Origin: Grifola frondosa
Lineage: Eukaryota > Basidiomycota > Agaricomycetes > Polyporales > Grifolaceae
Reading direction: 5' to 3'
Assembly (NCBI GenBank): GCA_001683735.1
Contig: LUGG01000003.1
Span: 434,001 to 498,000, forward strand
DNA length: 64,000 nt
Part shown: positions 11,102-23,400 of the stretch, piece after piece
How the letters are laid out: each line of letters begins with the position of its first letter
Numbering within the stretch: position 1 is the stretch's first letter
Notes under the pieces: generated by a model
Databases searched by the model: none
What the model saw: only the letters and a program-made list of their open reading frames with translations
What the model was told of the DNA's origin: nothing
Position numbers and translations under genes: made by a program

Positions 11102-11563
11102 GTACCGGCCCGCGGTTCGAACGGACCCACGCGCGCGCTGAACGGAACACTTGCGGGCGCTGGCACGATCATTGGTGCGCTGCTGATGGGCTACTTGGTG
11201 CTCGACACGAAATTCCCGCACCGACGCGCGCGGGTACTTTGGTCTCGCGGTCGTCGCAATTATGACGATTATCGCGTGGTCTATCTGGCCGTCGTGGCAG
11301 GTCACCTTCACACGGAAGGACGATAGTCCAACGAACTTCATCAACTATAAGGACAAGGCGTATTGCGGGAAGGGCGCGCTGTACTTCTTCTGTGAGTGGC
11401 TGAGAAGATCTGTATGATGCGGGCGGAGAGCTAAACTTGTGTTGCAGATTTCTTCGTGGACGCATGCTATCAGGCGCTCACATACTGGATCACGGGTGCG
11501 CTCAAGAACAATCCCTTCAAGCTTGCCCGCTACGCTGGTCTATATAAGGCCATCCAGAGCGCA
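11102..11563 (+). pseudogene. Relic of an UNC93-like major facilitator transporter
   Basis: Only the middle of an UNC93-type MFS transporter is present. Segment 1 (11102-11391) reads RALNGTLAGAGTIIGALLMG, YLVLDTKFP, then after a one-base frame change near 11215-11230 ARGYFGLAVVAIMTIIAW and WQVTFTR, ending INYKDKAYCGKGALYFF. A 56-nt GT-AG intron (11392-11447) leads to segment 2, YFFVDACYQALTYWITGALK, NNPFKLARYAGLYKAIQSA. The flanks hold neither the upstream half of the transporter nor the expected downstream helices (a 'GMD..LTP' block). With both ends missing, this is read as a truncated pseudogene, not merely a sequencing-error split. It has kept splice sites and conservative residues, so it is probably young. 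Confidence 0.65.
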
Positions 11564-12214
11564 GTAAGCATAACAGGTTCTCCGAATTGCATCATTTTTA
11601 ATCGAGGTGGATTACAATCAACTCAGATGATATTCATTCGCCTGTCGCACACTGCCACTATGCCATTGTGGTGCTTGGGAATACTCCGGTCATATTTTGG
11701 TGTCAAGAAAAATCAAGGATGAGGTTGAACACTTCACTTACACCTGTTATGCTGGCTAGCAGATACACCATTGAGTGAAGAAATGCACCAGCTATTGGAT
11801 AAAGAACACGTTCATGAGTGCGCAAGAAGCTATGGAGATGTGGTTGCACCAGCATTCATTACAGGCTTGGAAAATGAGGATGACGTAGTATGTAGTGTGG
11901 AGAGCAGTGCGACCATTGCCTATTCACGACAGCCAAATCCGGAAGGCTATAACCTTCCAGGGTGCACAATGCTTGCACGGACTTGCACATTTTTTAAACT
12001 TCAGGCATGTCTCATTCATACACCTGTGAAGTTGCTTCATTCTCATTACTGTCACTGCTAGAGTGTGCAATCCGACCTGATGAAAGTGAGGTGACTTCAT
12101 TGGGTCGGAGAATTATTTGCCAGATAGGACTGAAAGTGAAATAAAATTACAAAGTAATGCCAAGCTGATACACTAAACAACAACCGTGATGAACTACGAA
12201 AGCAAGCAATACTA
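11564..12214. other. Unassigned stretch between the transporter relic and SPT5
   Basis: No homologous block of the transporter or any other family was found. A plus-strand open frame at 11771-12061 has no recognised domain. The stretch probably carries decayed sequence plus the 3' flank of SPT5. Confidence 0.35.
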
Positions 12215-15200
12215 TTATGCAACAATCCTCCGGTCTGCCCTGTCAAGTGAGATTCCCTCGTCGACTTCAGTCCATCGTACCAGTCGCTCAACAGAATAAT
12301 CCTCGACCATGTACGTCCATCCACCATAATCATCACTCCGCTTTCCTCAATCAGTTCCACTCGTCCCGTCTTGCCCTTTTCCGCGCCGTCAAGAACGAGA
12401 ATTCTTTCGCCTTTACTTTCAGTTGTATCGGCCATAAAGAATGGACTAGACGGGCACCGCAAGTGATGGCTGTGCAGGATCGAGAGGGTCTTTAAACCCA
12501 ACGCGTGCTGTCGCCGCGAAACTGTCGTTGCGCCGCGTATCAAAATACGGACAAGACTATGCCCTGCTTGCTCTCGTAATCGCCGTTGTGCCAACCATTG
12601 GGGCCGAATGATCCCTTGACCTCGACGTGCATGCCCCGTTTGTCGCAGATTTTTGGTTCCAGTAACCATCTTGGGATAGATCTGCAGCATGATGATGAGA
12701 TTCTTGTGTGTTAAGCTGGATCAACGGGTTTCTTACCAAACGGAGACTTATTGCCGCCCGAAGCGGCCAGAGGGTTACCACCTTGTGCGGACAAAGCTGG
12801 CGTCGTAGCGTCCACAAACGGTGTCTGCATATCCTTGTATGATTCCTTGAAGTAGGGAGTAGACGTATTATTAGGGGTCGGTGCAGCTAAGCTAGGTGTC
12901 CGGGCATGATGAACCTGGCCATCCTGAAAAATAATTAAATATGAACCCTGGCACCAAACAAGATGAGGGTACAACTCACCCAGTCCTCGATCGAATTCAT
13001 TTTGAGGACCCGGCGAGGTAACCCAGCTGTACTACTGTTACTTTGCGAGGGCGGGTCGCCCCAACCAGGTGTTGTGCCACCGCCCCAACCACCTCAGAAC
13101 TCGGCGGTACGGGATTCGTATACGGATTCGGTGTCCGAGACGGCACTTCCATGCAGGTGTCTATCATCCTGAACAGCATACGGATTTGGTGTTCGTGAAG
13201 ACACATTCCACGCCGGTGTCTTGTGAGCACTGTCCATATATGGGTTCGGCGTGCGTGAAGATACATTCCATGCTGGCGTCTTCTCGCCGCTAGCGTAAGG
13301 ATTAGGAGTGCGTCCTGATCCCGCTGCTGCCCAACCGGGGGTACGCCCGCCTTGATTATAGGGATTAGGTGTGCGCCCGGCGTTGTTGCCGCCAAAGCTA
13401 CTGCGAGGCGGACCCATCGATCCGTACGTTCTCTCAAGAGGTTCGATAGTGCCATCGGGGCTAGTAGATAGTCAAACGTGAGCGGGTGAAATTCAAGGCA
13501 AGAAAAGCAGCTCACTTTCGCCGGCGAAGCTTTTCCTTATCAATGGTAATGACCTTATTACCCGTGAGCAGTTCGACACGGGCATGGGGTCCATTCGTAT
13601 CCTTGATAGTGCCGACATAGCCCTTGCTAGGGCCTTTGATGACGATGACCGTGACTCCGATGAGACGATCGCGAGGACCCCGACCGATGTTCCCGGAGCC
13701 AACCATGCCACCCATCGCGCCGCCGCTGAGCGCAGGATTCATCTTCGACAGGTCTGCCGAGCCAAGCTTCATGATGTTGCCCTTCGGCGCCAATGACACC
13801 AACGACCTAGCACGCGTGACGAAAACGCCGCCGTTCTCTGTATAATCCCGATTATGTAGGAATGCGAAGAAGGATTGGTGTATGTGCAAGACCCGCCCTT
13901 TGCGATTCTGCAACGGAGGGTGAGAAAGAGAATTATAACAAGCAACATTAGAACAGACCTCGCCATCGACCTCCTTAACATTGTCATTGATACGTAGCTC
14001 ATGACCTTCGGAGTCGGTCGCAATGGCTCTGTTCGAGTCACGGCGCATCGAGATCTGATGAGGTTGGACAAGGCGCACTTGACCGTTCTGATCCAGTACA
14101 CGGAATGAATCCCTTTCCGTTTTGAAGATCACGCCGACTGTCTGCAAACTAACAGAACTGTAAGCGCCAGACGATGGAAGTATAGAGCTTGACTGACTCT
14201 AATTGGACGAGATCGTGGAGTTCATAGTTTCCGACGACATTCGTCCCCGTACCGACCTCAGCCGCCTCACGGAGATCTTTTGAGAACACTGAGACCTAAT
14301 AGAACATATTGGGATGAGCTGCTGATAAGGTCAGCTTTTTGCGAAGCTTACCTCTTGCATTGACATGTCTGATAAGAATGTGACCACGTTTTCCATGACG
14401 GAGACAACCAAACCAGTCTCATCAGCATTCTGCCCTGTCATTACCTTGACATGGTCTCCAGGTTTGAATCTCTTCCGCACGCTTCGTGCAGCAATTTGAA
14501 CTTTCTGTCCATCAAAATCAACGCCAACGGGTTCGATCGTGACGACATCTTGTTCGATGCTGTGCACGGTACCATGGACGCCAGACTGCTCTCCTTCGAA
14601 TACTTCAACATGATCGCCAGGCTGCAGCACAGAAATCGCAGCCTTTCGTGACGCTTCGGCGATGATAGACAAATCCACACTGGACTCGTTCTCCGCACCG
14701 TCTTGACCACGAGTAAAGCGAGTGATTTCGTCAAGCGTGGGATTAACGTTGTCCAGTTGTAGGGCAGTTAGCCGGAAGTCCTTTTCGATGAACCCGTCCT
14801 TGAACGTGTCGTTCTGGAACACGTACACCTGGTTCCGTTTCGACACCGATTTTCGCCCGTAGACCTTCGCGACTTCTTCATAGTTGAAGAATCGTTGGGG
14901 AGGGCGCATGCTAAAAGACGACAATCCCATGCCGGTCTTCTTACGCTTCTTTCCGTCAATAGCCGCATCGTCCTTCGGATTGAGGTCGATACGAGGGATG
15001 AACTTGAGGCCGACTTCCTCGCCGTTCTCAGTGATGTCCATCACCTGCGCGAGGTCTCCCTGGTATTTCCGCGCTTGATACGCACCCAGCTTCCCGGAGT
15101 GACAGTAAGCTCTTGCCTCTTGATTTGTAATAGACTCGACATCTCGTCGATGGGGACCAACATGACGCCGCGGCTCAGGAACACCCCGACCAGTCCATTG

Positions 15201-16056
15201 CACGCGTCGGTCACTTGCTTCGCACTACGCGCCTCCACATAGATCATGCCAGGCAAAGAATCGCGCTGGAAAGCGGAGAGTATTTGCAGTGGCTTGTTCG
15301 AGTATTCAAGGTCAATAGCTTTGCGCATGAGGCTGAATACCAAGTCACGCTCCTTTCCTGGCTGGAATATCATGTTAGGTGTGTTCGCATACAAAGATAA
15401 TTGCACATACCCGCACGCGTACTTGCCACAAGTTTGCATCATGTACAGAGGGCATAAGAAGCCTCTGGGGAATGTCGCTCATGTCTCCCGAGTACCGGAC
15501 GGCGGTGCGCCTGTAGCGCTGACTGATGTCCTCCGCAACTTGAGCCAGGTCGCGGTCGTCCATCTCTCGCACACGTCGGTCGTAGCGCGCATGGTCCGCT
15601 GCCCTACGTGCCACATCCTCTTCGTCTCCCTCGCCTCCGACCTCGGCGATGAACTCATCTACAAATATCATGTAAGGGAGTCAGCTTTACAAGCCGCAAC
15701 GAACGCACCTTTTGCGTATTCATCTTCTTCCTCCTCTTCCTCCTCGTCTTCATCTACCTCGGCTTCTACATCGAGGAAGCGGTTCACTGCGGATCGTTTG
15801 TGCCGATGCTGCAGTACAACTTAGTGTGTTATGAGTTGAGACACCAAAGTCGACGCACCTTTGGCCTCTTTTTCCCGCGCTCGACGCCTTCATCCTCTTC
15901 TTCATCCTCTTCCTCTTCTTCCTCCTCCTCTTCCTCCTCCTCGTCATCATCTCGCCGCCGCTCCTTCCGCGGGCGCTCTTCCTGCTCCTCTACCTCTTCA
16001 TGGTCTTCTGCAGCGCCACCGCTGTTGAGCACGTCGTCATCTTCGATATCTGACAT
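12215..16056 (-). CDS. SPT5: Transcription elongation factor SPT5
   Basis: Essential DSIF subunit that pairs with SPT4 and clamps RNA polymerase II. Ten exons: 16056-15859, 15808-15709, 15658-15411, 15361-14352, 14295-14194, 14141-13959, 13907-13516, 13460-12980, 12923-12737 and 12681-12215; about 1,120 residues, normal for fungi. The start MSDIEDDDVL leads into a long Glu/Asp tract. The NGN domain (LWQVRVR|PGKERDLVFSLMRKA), KOW blocks (GSWVRIKRG, PGDHVEVFEGEQSGVHG, PGDHVKVMTGQNADETG, TVGVIFKTERDSFRVLDQNG, DRLIGVTVIVIKGPSKGYVG) and a C-terminal repeat region follow. The repeats alternate TPNPY with TPAW/TPGW units, then come a WLL block and a last KOW domain. At least five one-base breaks are seen: near 15072, three within about 13090-13162, and near 12313. 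The frame at the exon 9/10 junction is also unclear. Restoring frame gives a normal SPT5, so the gene is taken as functional. Confidence 0.95.
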
Positions 16057-16298
16057 AGCAATGGGAGGTGTGGGATCCAAAGAAGATAAAATACGAAGTG
16101 AAACGTGCAGTTCAAGTTCAAAGCTTTGAGTCTGCAAGAACTGTAATCAAGCCCATGCTTACTAAGCAGCAGCTGAATACGGTAAGACATGGCGCCAATT
16201 TGCCACGGTAGTTGCCGAAGTTGGCCTTATTCCACCTCTCTTCAGCTTCAAGCCTCAACTTGTACCAGAGCGAGCAGGCTTTGCTTTCCGTGCAAATT

Positions 16299-18136
16299 AT
16301 GGCTCATTTTTCAGATCTTCCCATAGAGCTGCTTCCAGTAATATTACAGTACATCGTCAAGCCTGGTCATCTCGCGGTACTCTGTCTTGTCAACAAATCT
16401 TTCTATGCCTTTTGCATCCCTTATTTGTATCAACGTGCGTTCATCTATGCTTGGCATAAGGAGGGGAAAGCCAAGGCATGTTCGGACCATTCTTCTCCAC
16501 AATGCGGTCTAGCTCAGCGACGCCTGTAGGTGATAAAGTTATTTCGGACGCTTGCAGACTATCCTCACTTGGCCAGGTTTGTGCAGCAACTAGGTTCGTC
16601 GAGTCTTGAGCCGTGTCTCGGTTTTTATAGAGGAAAGTCTTTGCGTATGCTTCATACTCACACTACTTGGAGCACATGTAAAGCCGGACTTATTCTCCTC
16701 TATCGAGGTCGAGACAACTCACTCGTGATCTTCTGGTTTTGCTCATCATACCTATAGTTATCCGAGATTTTCCAAAGACATTACATTCAACTGAGTATGA
16801 GAATCACCTACAGCTCTGTCTGAAGGGCATTCGTAATTGCGTAAATCTTCAGTCCTGCACATGGACTCGAGATGGGTCACTCACTTCCAATGTACTTGAA
16901 ACTCTTGTTCTCTGTTTGAACCTTCAAGAACTGGAAATCAATGGTCGTCATGAAGGACATTACGATCCCCAGATTCTCTCTCGCTTCACGCGGTTACGGA
17001 AAATCTCTTTGATAATGCCGAGCAGCTCTGTCATCGATGTCCTCCCTTCCTGGACCAGGAGCACAGGAAACTCTCTACGGAACCTTACTCTAATCTGCAA
17101 GGCGAGTAAATTTCAGATATCTCTATCCTGAAGATATTAATTTACCCCATTGTCCGCAGTCGTCAACGGTTGTGAATGATGGACTTCTAGAGGCTATAGC
17201 GCCGAATGTCAATAGCTTGGAATATCTGTCCATGGTTGGTTGTCCTAAAGTCACCCATGAAGGTCTCTGGGTTATCCTCTCGGCGAACTCGAAAGGCATT
17301 CTAGCGATAGGCATGGAAGGGCTGTCCCCAGCTTTTGTATGTTAGAAGTCCGATCATACTCCCACATCTGATATCATATTTTTATAGGACATGGGCCTTT
17401 TTAGCATGCGATGCCAACGATCGGGCGTATTGTCCCGTCTGCGCTCCATTACGCTGACTGTCGATGAGCACACATCCATCATCGCATGGCAGACAAACGT
17501 GCTCACACTTCTATCTCAATCTCCCCTTGAGCAGTTCCACATCTCAACTGTTGGTGGCCATGTCGGGTACCGGCTGAGTGATCAATTCTGTGCAGACATC
17601 GTTGATGCGCATGGCGCCCGCTTACGTCGCTTCTCCGTACACCGCATGCGCATGAGCTTGGAAGCTATTGATGACATTTGCTGTCGCTGTGTTTCGCTGG
17701 AGCAACTTTTCATCGTTGTTGACCAAGATGATATGGTACGCCAAGGACGGTCCTCCGGATGTCCCGTCATCTAATTATATTTGTCTGCTCAGAATGGCCT
17801 TGGTCCATGTCTTGCTCGAGCGCGGAGACTTCGCGCTGTCCATGTCAGCCGACCCCTTGACTTCGGATCCGAAGATGTCCCAATGCAGTCGCGGGAGCAT
17901 ATTATTTCCATTGCTCGCCAATGCAGTCCCAGTGTGAGACAGTTTGGGTTCAATACACGAGTGTTCCAGGTGCATATCACTGTTTTGTTCCACACCGGTC
18001 GCGAGCTTAATTTATTTACCACCAGGTGGAACGAGTTGCGAAGGCTGGGGAGGACGGTTCAGTGACCACGGACGTGCTTCTCTCGGCATATGAGAGCCCA
18101 GAAATACCTGAACAGTTCCTTGTCGTAAGGACGTGA
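16299..18136 (+). CDS. F-box/leucine-rich-repeat protein
   Basis: Predicted substrate adaptor of an SCF ubiquitin ligase, 465 residues. Seven exons read unbroken: 16299-16475, 16530-16593, 16758-17101, 17160-17336, 17388-17735, 17793-17969 and 18026-18136. The F-box is at the N-terminus (DLPIELLPVILQYIVKPGHL, LCLVNKSFYAFCIPYLYQ). Irregular leucine-rich repeats fill the rest (LETLVLCLNLQELEI, LRKISLIM, LEYLSMVGCPKVTHEGLW). The end YESPEIPEQFLVVRT is a signature of this basidiomycete family. Introns 1 and 3 begin with GC rather than GT (AAG|GCATGT at 16476, AAG|GCGAGT at 17102); with those donors every exon is in frame. It is divergent from SPT5, with 242 bases between start codons. Confidence 0.85.
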
Positions 18137-19168
18137 AAGAACTCAGTAGTCTAGTTCGCCAACGATGTTTTCTGTCTGCATACGTTGCCTAGAACCGTTC
18201 TTCGTTGCCTCATTCGAATGAAGCAATTTCTATTCTATTCATCCGAAGAGCTTCCCAACCGCGCACGATAAATAACAGGTGCGCTACACACGGTAGCGAT
18301 ATATCCCGAATTATTAAAGATATGTTTCCTTTTGTTATGCTGCTATTTGGGAGCCATCTAAGCACTCTGATCGTCATATTCTACCTCAAAAATATGCTAG
18401 GTTCACAGTACACTATCACTCCCTTCAGTTCTTACTAGACTAGAAATCTATTCGAGGCGGAAGCGAAGCAACCGCGTCATTTGTGTTACCTACGTCTAAC
18501 AAACTGCTTCCTCCTTCCGGATAGCACTGTAGCATAACACGGCCTTTCAACCCTCCGACCCCTCCCAACTACCTCCCATGAGTCCCAGTCTTCCTAATCA
18601 GCAACAGGAACGTGTATTTCTGCATCCAGTGCGATGACTTTTTCAATGACATCAATCTTCTCGAACCTCCTGCTAACCCTGCTGAAATAATCATTCACAC
18701 AAATTCTATCGCCACAAAAGCATTCAAATAGTACGCGAGTTCATAACAGTGCATATTGTGAGATGAAATCTTTGCACATATATATACTTAATGCGCAGTT
18801 CCTACGGAGGTGAGCACCAACAGCACAGCATGAAAGTTCATGCCACAATGATTGGTGAAACATTACGATGTTCAACGATCTCGAACTTGTCGGCAAACTT
18901 TTGAATCTGAATCAGGACCATCGGACGATTGAGCTTCCAGAGAAAAAGAGCCAATAAATATGTACCATGCATGCCGTGCAAGCTGCGAGACGATGGAAGC
19001 CTGGTTGCCCCATGTGGGCGACCGGGTGGCAATGTTGAACTTGGATAAAAGCTTCCGCGGCGTCAACGTTCAACGTTTCAACTGCTATCCGACTTGAGGA
19101 CTGAACCTGCGCACACATACTACGATTGTCCCTTACTGTGGTGCACGATATACTCGCATATCTCTACG
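18137..19168. other. Intergenic stretch, no supported gene
   Basis: It holds the 3' flank of the F-box gene and the upstream region of the coiled-coil gene. The visible features are an AT run with TATATATA at 18779-18786 and, at 19061-19083, a motif with CAACGTTCAACGT that also occurs upstream of the NOSIP start. Open frames here are short and unassigned. Confidence 0.4.
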
Positions 19169-20015
19169 ATGTCAAACAAAGGCAACTACGGAGCACCTCC
19201 AAAGTACGATCATGCTAATGTGCATGCCGAACTGAACTTAACAGATGATCTGGTATTTTTTCTTTCTTCCGCAGGTATATACATGACTTTAGCAAGGCCC
19301 TTGCGAGCGAAGTCCGGATCCTTCTCGCAGAGGTTGGGAAGCTCAGAGACGAGCGTAGACAGCTGCAATAGTGCGTTGCTTTATCAGGATGCTCGCTCAG
19401 TATCATTTTAACATGCATCGGATCATCAGCGAGATTGCTGAACTCATGAGTGTAAAGTCGAAGCATGGTGCCGGTGGGGAATACATGCCAGACTGGGCAC
19501 CCAAAGTATGTCGAATACCCAGCTTTCGCCACTGGAGCCGCGCTGACCGTTCGACTAGCCTGATCAAGCTCCAGACCCGCCGTCCCCTGGCCCTCCGCCT
19601 CCACAAGGCGTAGCGGACGACGCAGGCCTGTTCGCCCTGCATGGCGCACTGTGAATAAGCGTGAGGAGCGTCGCCACAGGGTGAAGGCCGCGAAGGCAAA
19701 CCCGCCTGCCTTGCTTCCTCCTCCGCCCGTACCAGAACCCATGCCTAATCTGCCCGCGTGGGCCCAATGGAGGCGTCAGTCTCCCTTTCATGTACTTTAT
19801 GATACTGAGAGCCCTGCGTTACTGATCAGCCTTTTAATTTTGAGCAGCTAACCCTATGCTGTCGCCCACACCTCATGCTCCTACTGCAGGCGCACCTATG
19901 CCCTCAGATCGTGCTCCTACTCGCGCCGGTCTGTTTGGTACGTGACTGCCATATAATGAGCCACGTTCCGTGTGTGACGTTATTTGCAGGTCCTCCAACA
20001 CCGCCGCCAAAGTAA
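19169..20015 (+). CDS. Coiled-coil and proline-rich protein of unknown function
   Basis: A basidiomycete protein with no established function. From the ATG at 19169 (MSNKGNYGAPPKYDHANVHA) the main block is a helical region, FSKALASEVRILLAEVGKLR, DERRQLQ|YEIAELMSVKSKH, then GAGGEYMPDWAPK, split by introns at about 19369-19431 and 19507-19559. The second half is rich in proline with a basic helix (WRTVNKREERRHRVKAAKA) and PMPNLPAWAQWRR. Two last exons encode a proline/alanine tail ending PPTPPPK at 20015. The long charged helix suggests a coiled-coil partner in a complex. Frame breaks are seen near 19260 (exon 1/2 junction) and near 19622 (one base missing), so the protein cannot be read in one pass. 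Confidence 0.6.
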
Positions 20016-20460
20016 TAACCACGTTGTATCCCTCGGATATTGCTTGGCATTTTTGGATACCAATAATGAGGCATGCGGTTTCCTTTCTGCCTTGCGTCGT
20101 TTGACCTTTTTGCTTCTGAATCACCGCTTTCGTTGGAATTGTTCCAGTTTGTTGTAACAGCTGCTATATGTTGTATGTTTCATTAAATAAAGGAATGTAC
20201 ATGTTCTTGGATATATTTATTATATGGTTGATCGTTTCTACGACTCGGAACTGCCTTCGATGGTCGCTATACAATTCGGTTTCCCATGAAAATCAATATT
20301 GTGTGATGGTATTTGTAGTATGCGATTTGATGAGGATTGAAAATTAAATAGGTGTGGAAAAAGATGCAGGGATGCGGTGGTTAGTACAAATGCAGGAAGC
20401 AGCGATACAGCGTAACGTTTGGAATAAATATCGAATGAGGGAGTTGATATAGGAGGGACA
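20016..20460. other. Convergent 3' region
   Basis: Shared downstream region of two converging genes. It is AT-rich with an AATAAA-like run (ATTAAATAAAGG, about 20182), a plausible polyadenylation signal for the plus-strand gene. No open frame of note. Confidence 0.4.
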
Positions 20461-23400
20461 TCACACGTCCCGGATGTTGATGTTGACAAAAAGGGTTGAG
20501 AATAAGTATTGCGAGAGCTGTGCATCGTGTAGAGGGAGATGGCGGTAACCTGTGCATCTTGTGAGTAACTCCACGATCACCCAACGCGGATATACTCACC
20601 GAGATTTAGGCTTCCCAAACTGGCACAATAGACTGCCAGCGGCTCTTCGTCGTCCTTGTCCTCTTGCTTCACCGCGAAGCGGACGAACACCAGGTCTTTC
20701 ATGTCGCCCACCAAGTCAAACGGCAGGCTTAGATGCTGTTCCCATACCGGGTTGAACCCGTTGTTCTTCACGACACCCGTACGATATGTCAATGTCCGTG
20801 CAGACGTCGCCTCCGTTGATGTGCCAGTGGAGGGCGGAGAATAAGCTTCGGCTGTGGAATCAGGAAGGAAGGGGGAGTGCGTCCAGTCCGGGACGTGCAC
20901 GGAAACTTCCACAAAGGGATCGAGGATGGATTTGTCAATGATTTCACGCCCTAGAGAGTCCTTTGGCCGTGGAAGCTGCTGAGCCGAGATGACCTTCAAA
21001 GATTTAGCAACCAGGAGGTCAATCAAAGACAAATGAGGCTCACAGTGACATCCAGGAAGTGCCTCGTTCGCTTGCTGAGCAGCGACTTATCTGCATTACG
21101 AAGTGCCAAGGGTTTGAGAACATAACCGGCACGACCATTACGCTGGAACATGGAATGGTTGATCATGTAACCCAAATCTGCACAGAGTCAAATCTAAAGA
21201 TGATTGATAAAGAATGAAAGTGCGCTGAACCTACCGAACGTCTGCCAGTTAAGCGCGACCAGCTGAGCTCCCGCTGACCAATACCGGTGTGGTTCATAAT
21301 TCGTCGACCCGATCCTCATACCCTTGGGGTATATTCTGACCAGATGAGTCCGATTATGTTTGATGAGGTCCATCATGCCCTGCTTCAGCAGCTTGTTTGC
21401 TGTATTCTCCGAGAGCGAGAATACTTGTTCTGGGGCATAATCCTCCTTCTTGTTCAGCCCGCGACACTTCACGCCGACAGTATACACAAGCAGCGATACG
21501 AGCGCGAGGGACATCTTCACCTTTGGAGTTGGTGGAATCTGTGAATCACGGGATCCCGCGCTGGGCATTGCGCTGCTCTGCGGTGGCGACCCAACGAAGG
21601 ACTTCGACGAAGACGGCGAAGATCCTGGAGAGCGCACGCGGCCAAGTACGTTGCGCGCCTTCTTGAACTCGGACTTGAGGTCTGAAAGTATATGCATTAG
21701 AACATGCAGAGGTACATGAACGAGCGATCCACACACCCTTGATCATCTCTGCCTCGTTCTCGCGAGCCTTGCGCCACTCTCGCTTTACTTCGCCAGCCAA
21801 GTCTGAATCAGACGCAGACGTCTCAGTGGAGGAGGACTCGGTGTCGACGCTAAGTTCTCTTCCCGAAGGCCGTCCTTTTCCGAGACATACAGATTCTTTG
21901 CCTTCGAACCGCCTCGTCAGCCACACTGATGCATCTCGACGTAAGAAATATGCACCTTGAGCAACACCATGCCTTTGAGATCCTCGGGGCTAGGGAGCAC
22001 CTCGATCTTCGGCCGTCCATCTGCAGGCGCACACACGAGTGCATCCCCGAATACCTCCTTCATGATCTCCACGAGCATATCCTGCTGCGCGACACAGCAG
22101 TGGATCTCTGCCGAGATGATGATAGGGTACGGTGAAGCAACAAATGCGTACTTCGCAATCGCCGTACACGTGTCGCGCACCGACACCTTTGACGTGAGCG
22201 TGCGCCCATGATAGATCATCGGCTCGATGTCCCATCGTAGATGTCCACTGTGCAGGCCGTCAGTAATATTGCTAGTAGACAGGTAAGGAGCACCCACGTT
22301 CGACGCTCCGGCAGCTATGCAGCAGAGCACGGATGTACCCTTCAATCGTGCTTTCCCCAACCAGCTGGTGGCCAACGAGATACGTGTTGTGCGATGATGA
22401 GATATAATATTCTGGCAACGGGCGTGTCATGTCATGGTAGATCTTCCCATGCTGGTCCGCAAATGCCGAGTTTTCCGTTGAGAGCAGGAAGGAGGTGAAG
22501 CCCTTCACGGTCATCACCGCATTATCGATAGTGAGTGCCGGTTGCGGTGAAGATGGTGGAGACGGTGAACTCGGGGTTGTCTCGGCTGGTGGCGAGGCTT
22601 TCGGCGTGGTCATGGACTGGACAGCTAGGTCCAAGGACGTTTGCGGTGGCGAAGATGATACGCTCGATGCTTTATCTCCCGACGGCGTCGATGCATATCG
22701 CAGGAAGAGGCGTTCCAGCTCAGGCTGACTGAGGAACGACTAACAGACGCTATGAGTCGGTATTCAGAGCGCATTCGGGGAACGCACCTTTTGCGACATC
22801 CGCATGAACCTCTCAAATGCAGCGTACGTGAGCACACCACCATCATCAGCGGCAAGTTTCCTGTACAGCCGGTCTACCTCCGGACGCGCCTTGAGAGACT
22901 TTACGAAACGCTTAAAGTCCGTGAAGTCAAGGTAACCGCGATTCTGGCAGTCTGCTTGCTGTTCTCTAGCTCAGCCTACATCACATCCAATAATATGCAC
23001 CCTTACCTTGAACCGTCTGAGCAGGTCTTCACGCGAGGGATTAATGTTCAGCCTTCTGCACATGCGTTCGACATCGTCAAAGTCGAGTCTCTGGTCTGCC
23101 TCCTCGTCCGCGCCCTTCCAGAACTGCTTCTCCCACACCGCCTGTCGCATGTCCGTGTGCCCCAGCCCACTCATCAGCTTCTGCCGGATAGCATATAGCC
23201 GCCTCAGCGTGACGTCCCACATCTGGAACACTTCCCGCGTCGAGGCGATCAAGTGAAGCGTCTTGTACCCCCATCGAGAACATACACGATCGTAAGCCAC
23301 CTGTCCTCGTACTCTTGCGCGAGCTGGAACTGTTGTCGGTAGTACCGTGCGTCGACGCCTTCCCGCAGTTCCTTGATAGTCTCAATTGGAACTTCAACGG

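Noticed and set aside
15720..15955. TTC/CTC-rich tract as a microsatellite repeat
   Set aside because: It is the coding strand complement of the Glu/Asp tract of SPT5.
12215..16056. SPT5 as a pseudogene because of its stops
   Set aside because: The stops result from single-base losses; conserved residues resume at once in the next frame, and the splice sites are intact.
19215..19742. 175-codon minus-strand open frame
   Set aside because: Antisense to the coiled-coil gene, whose conserved blocks and splice sites lie on the plus strand.
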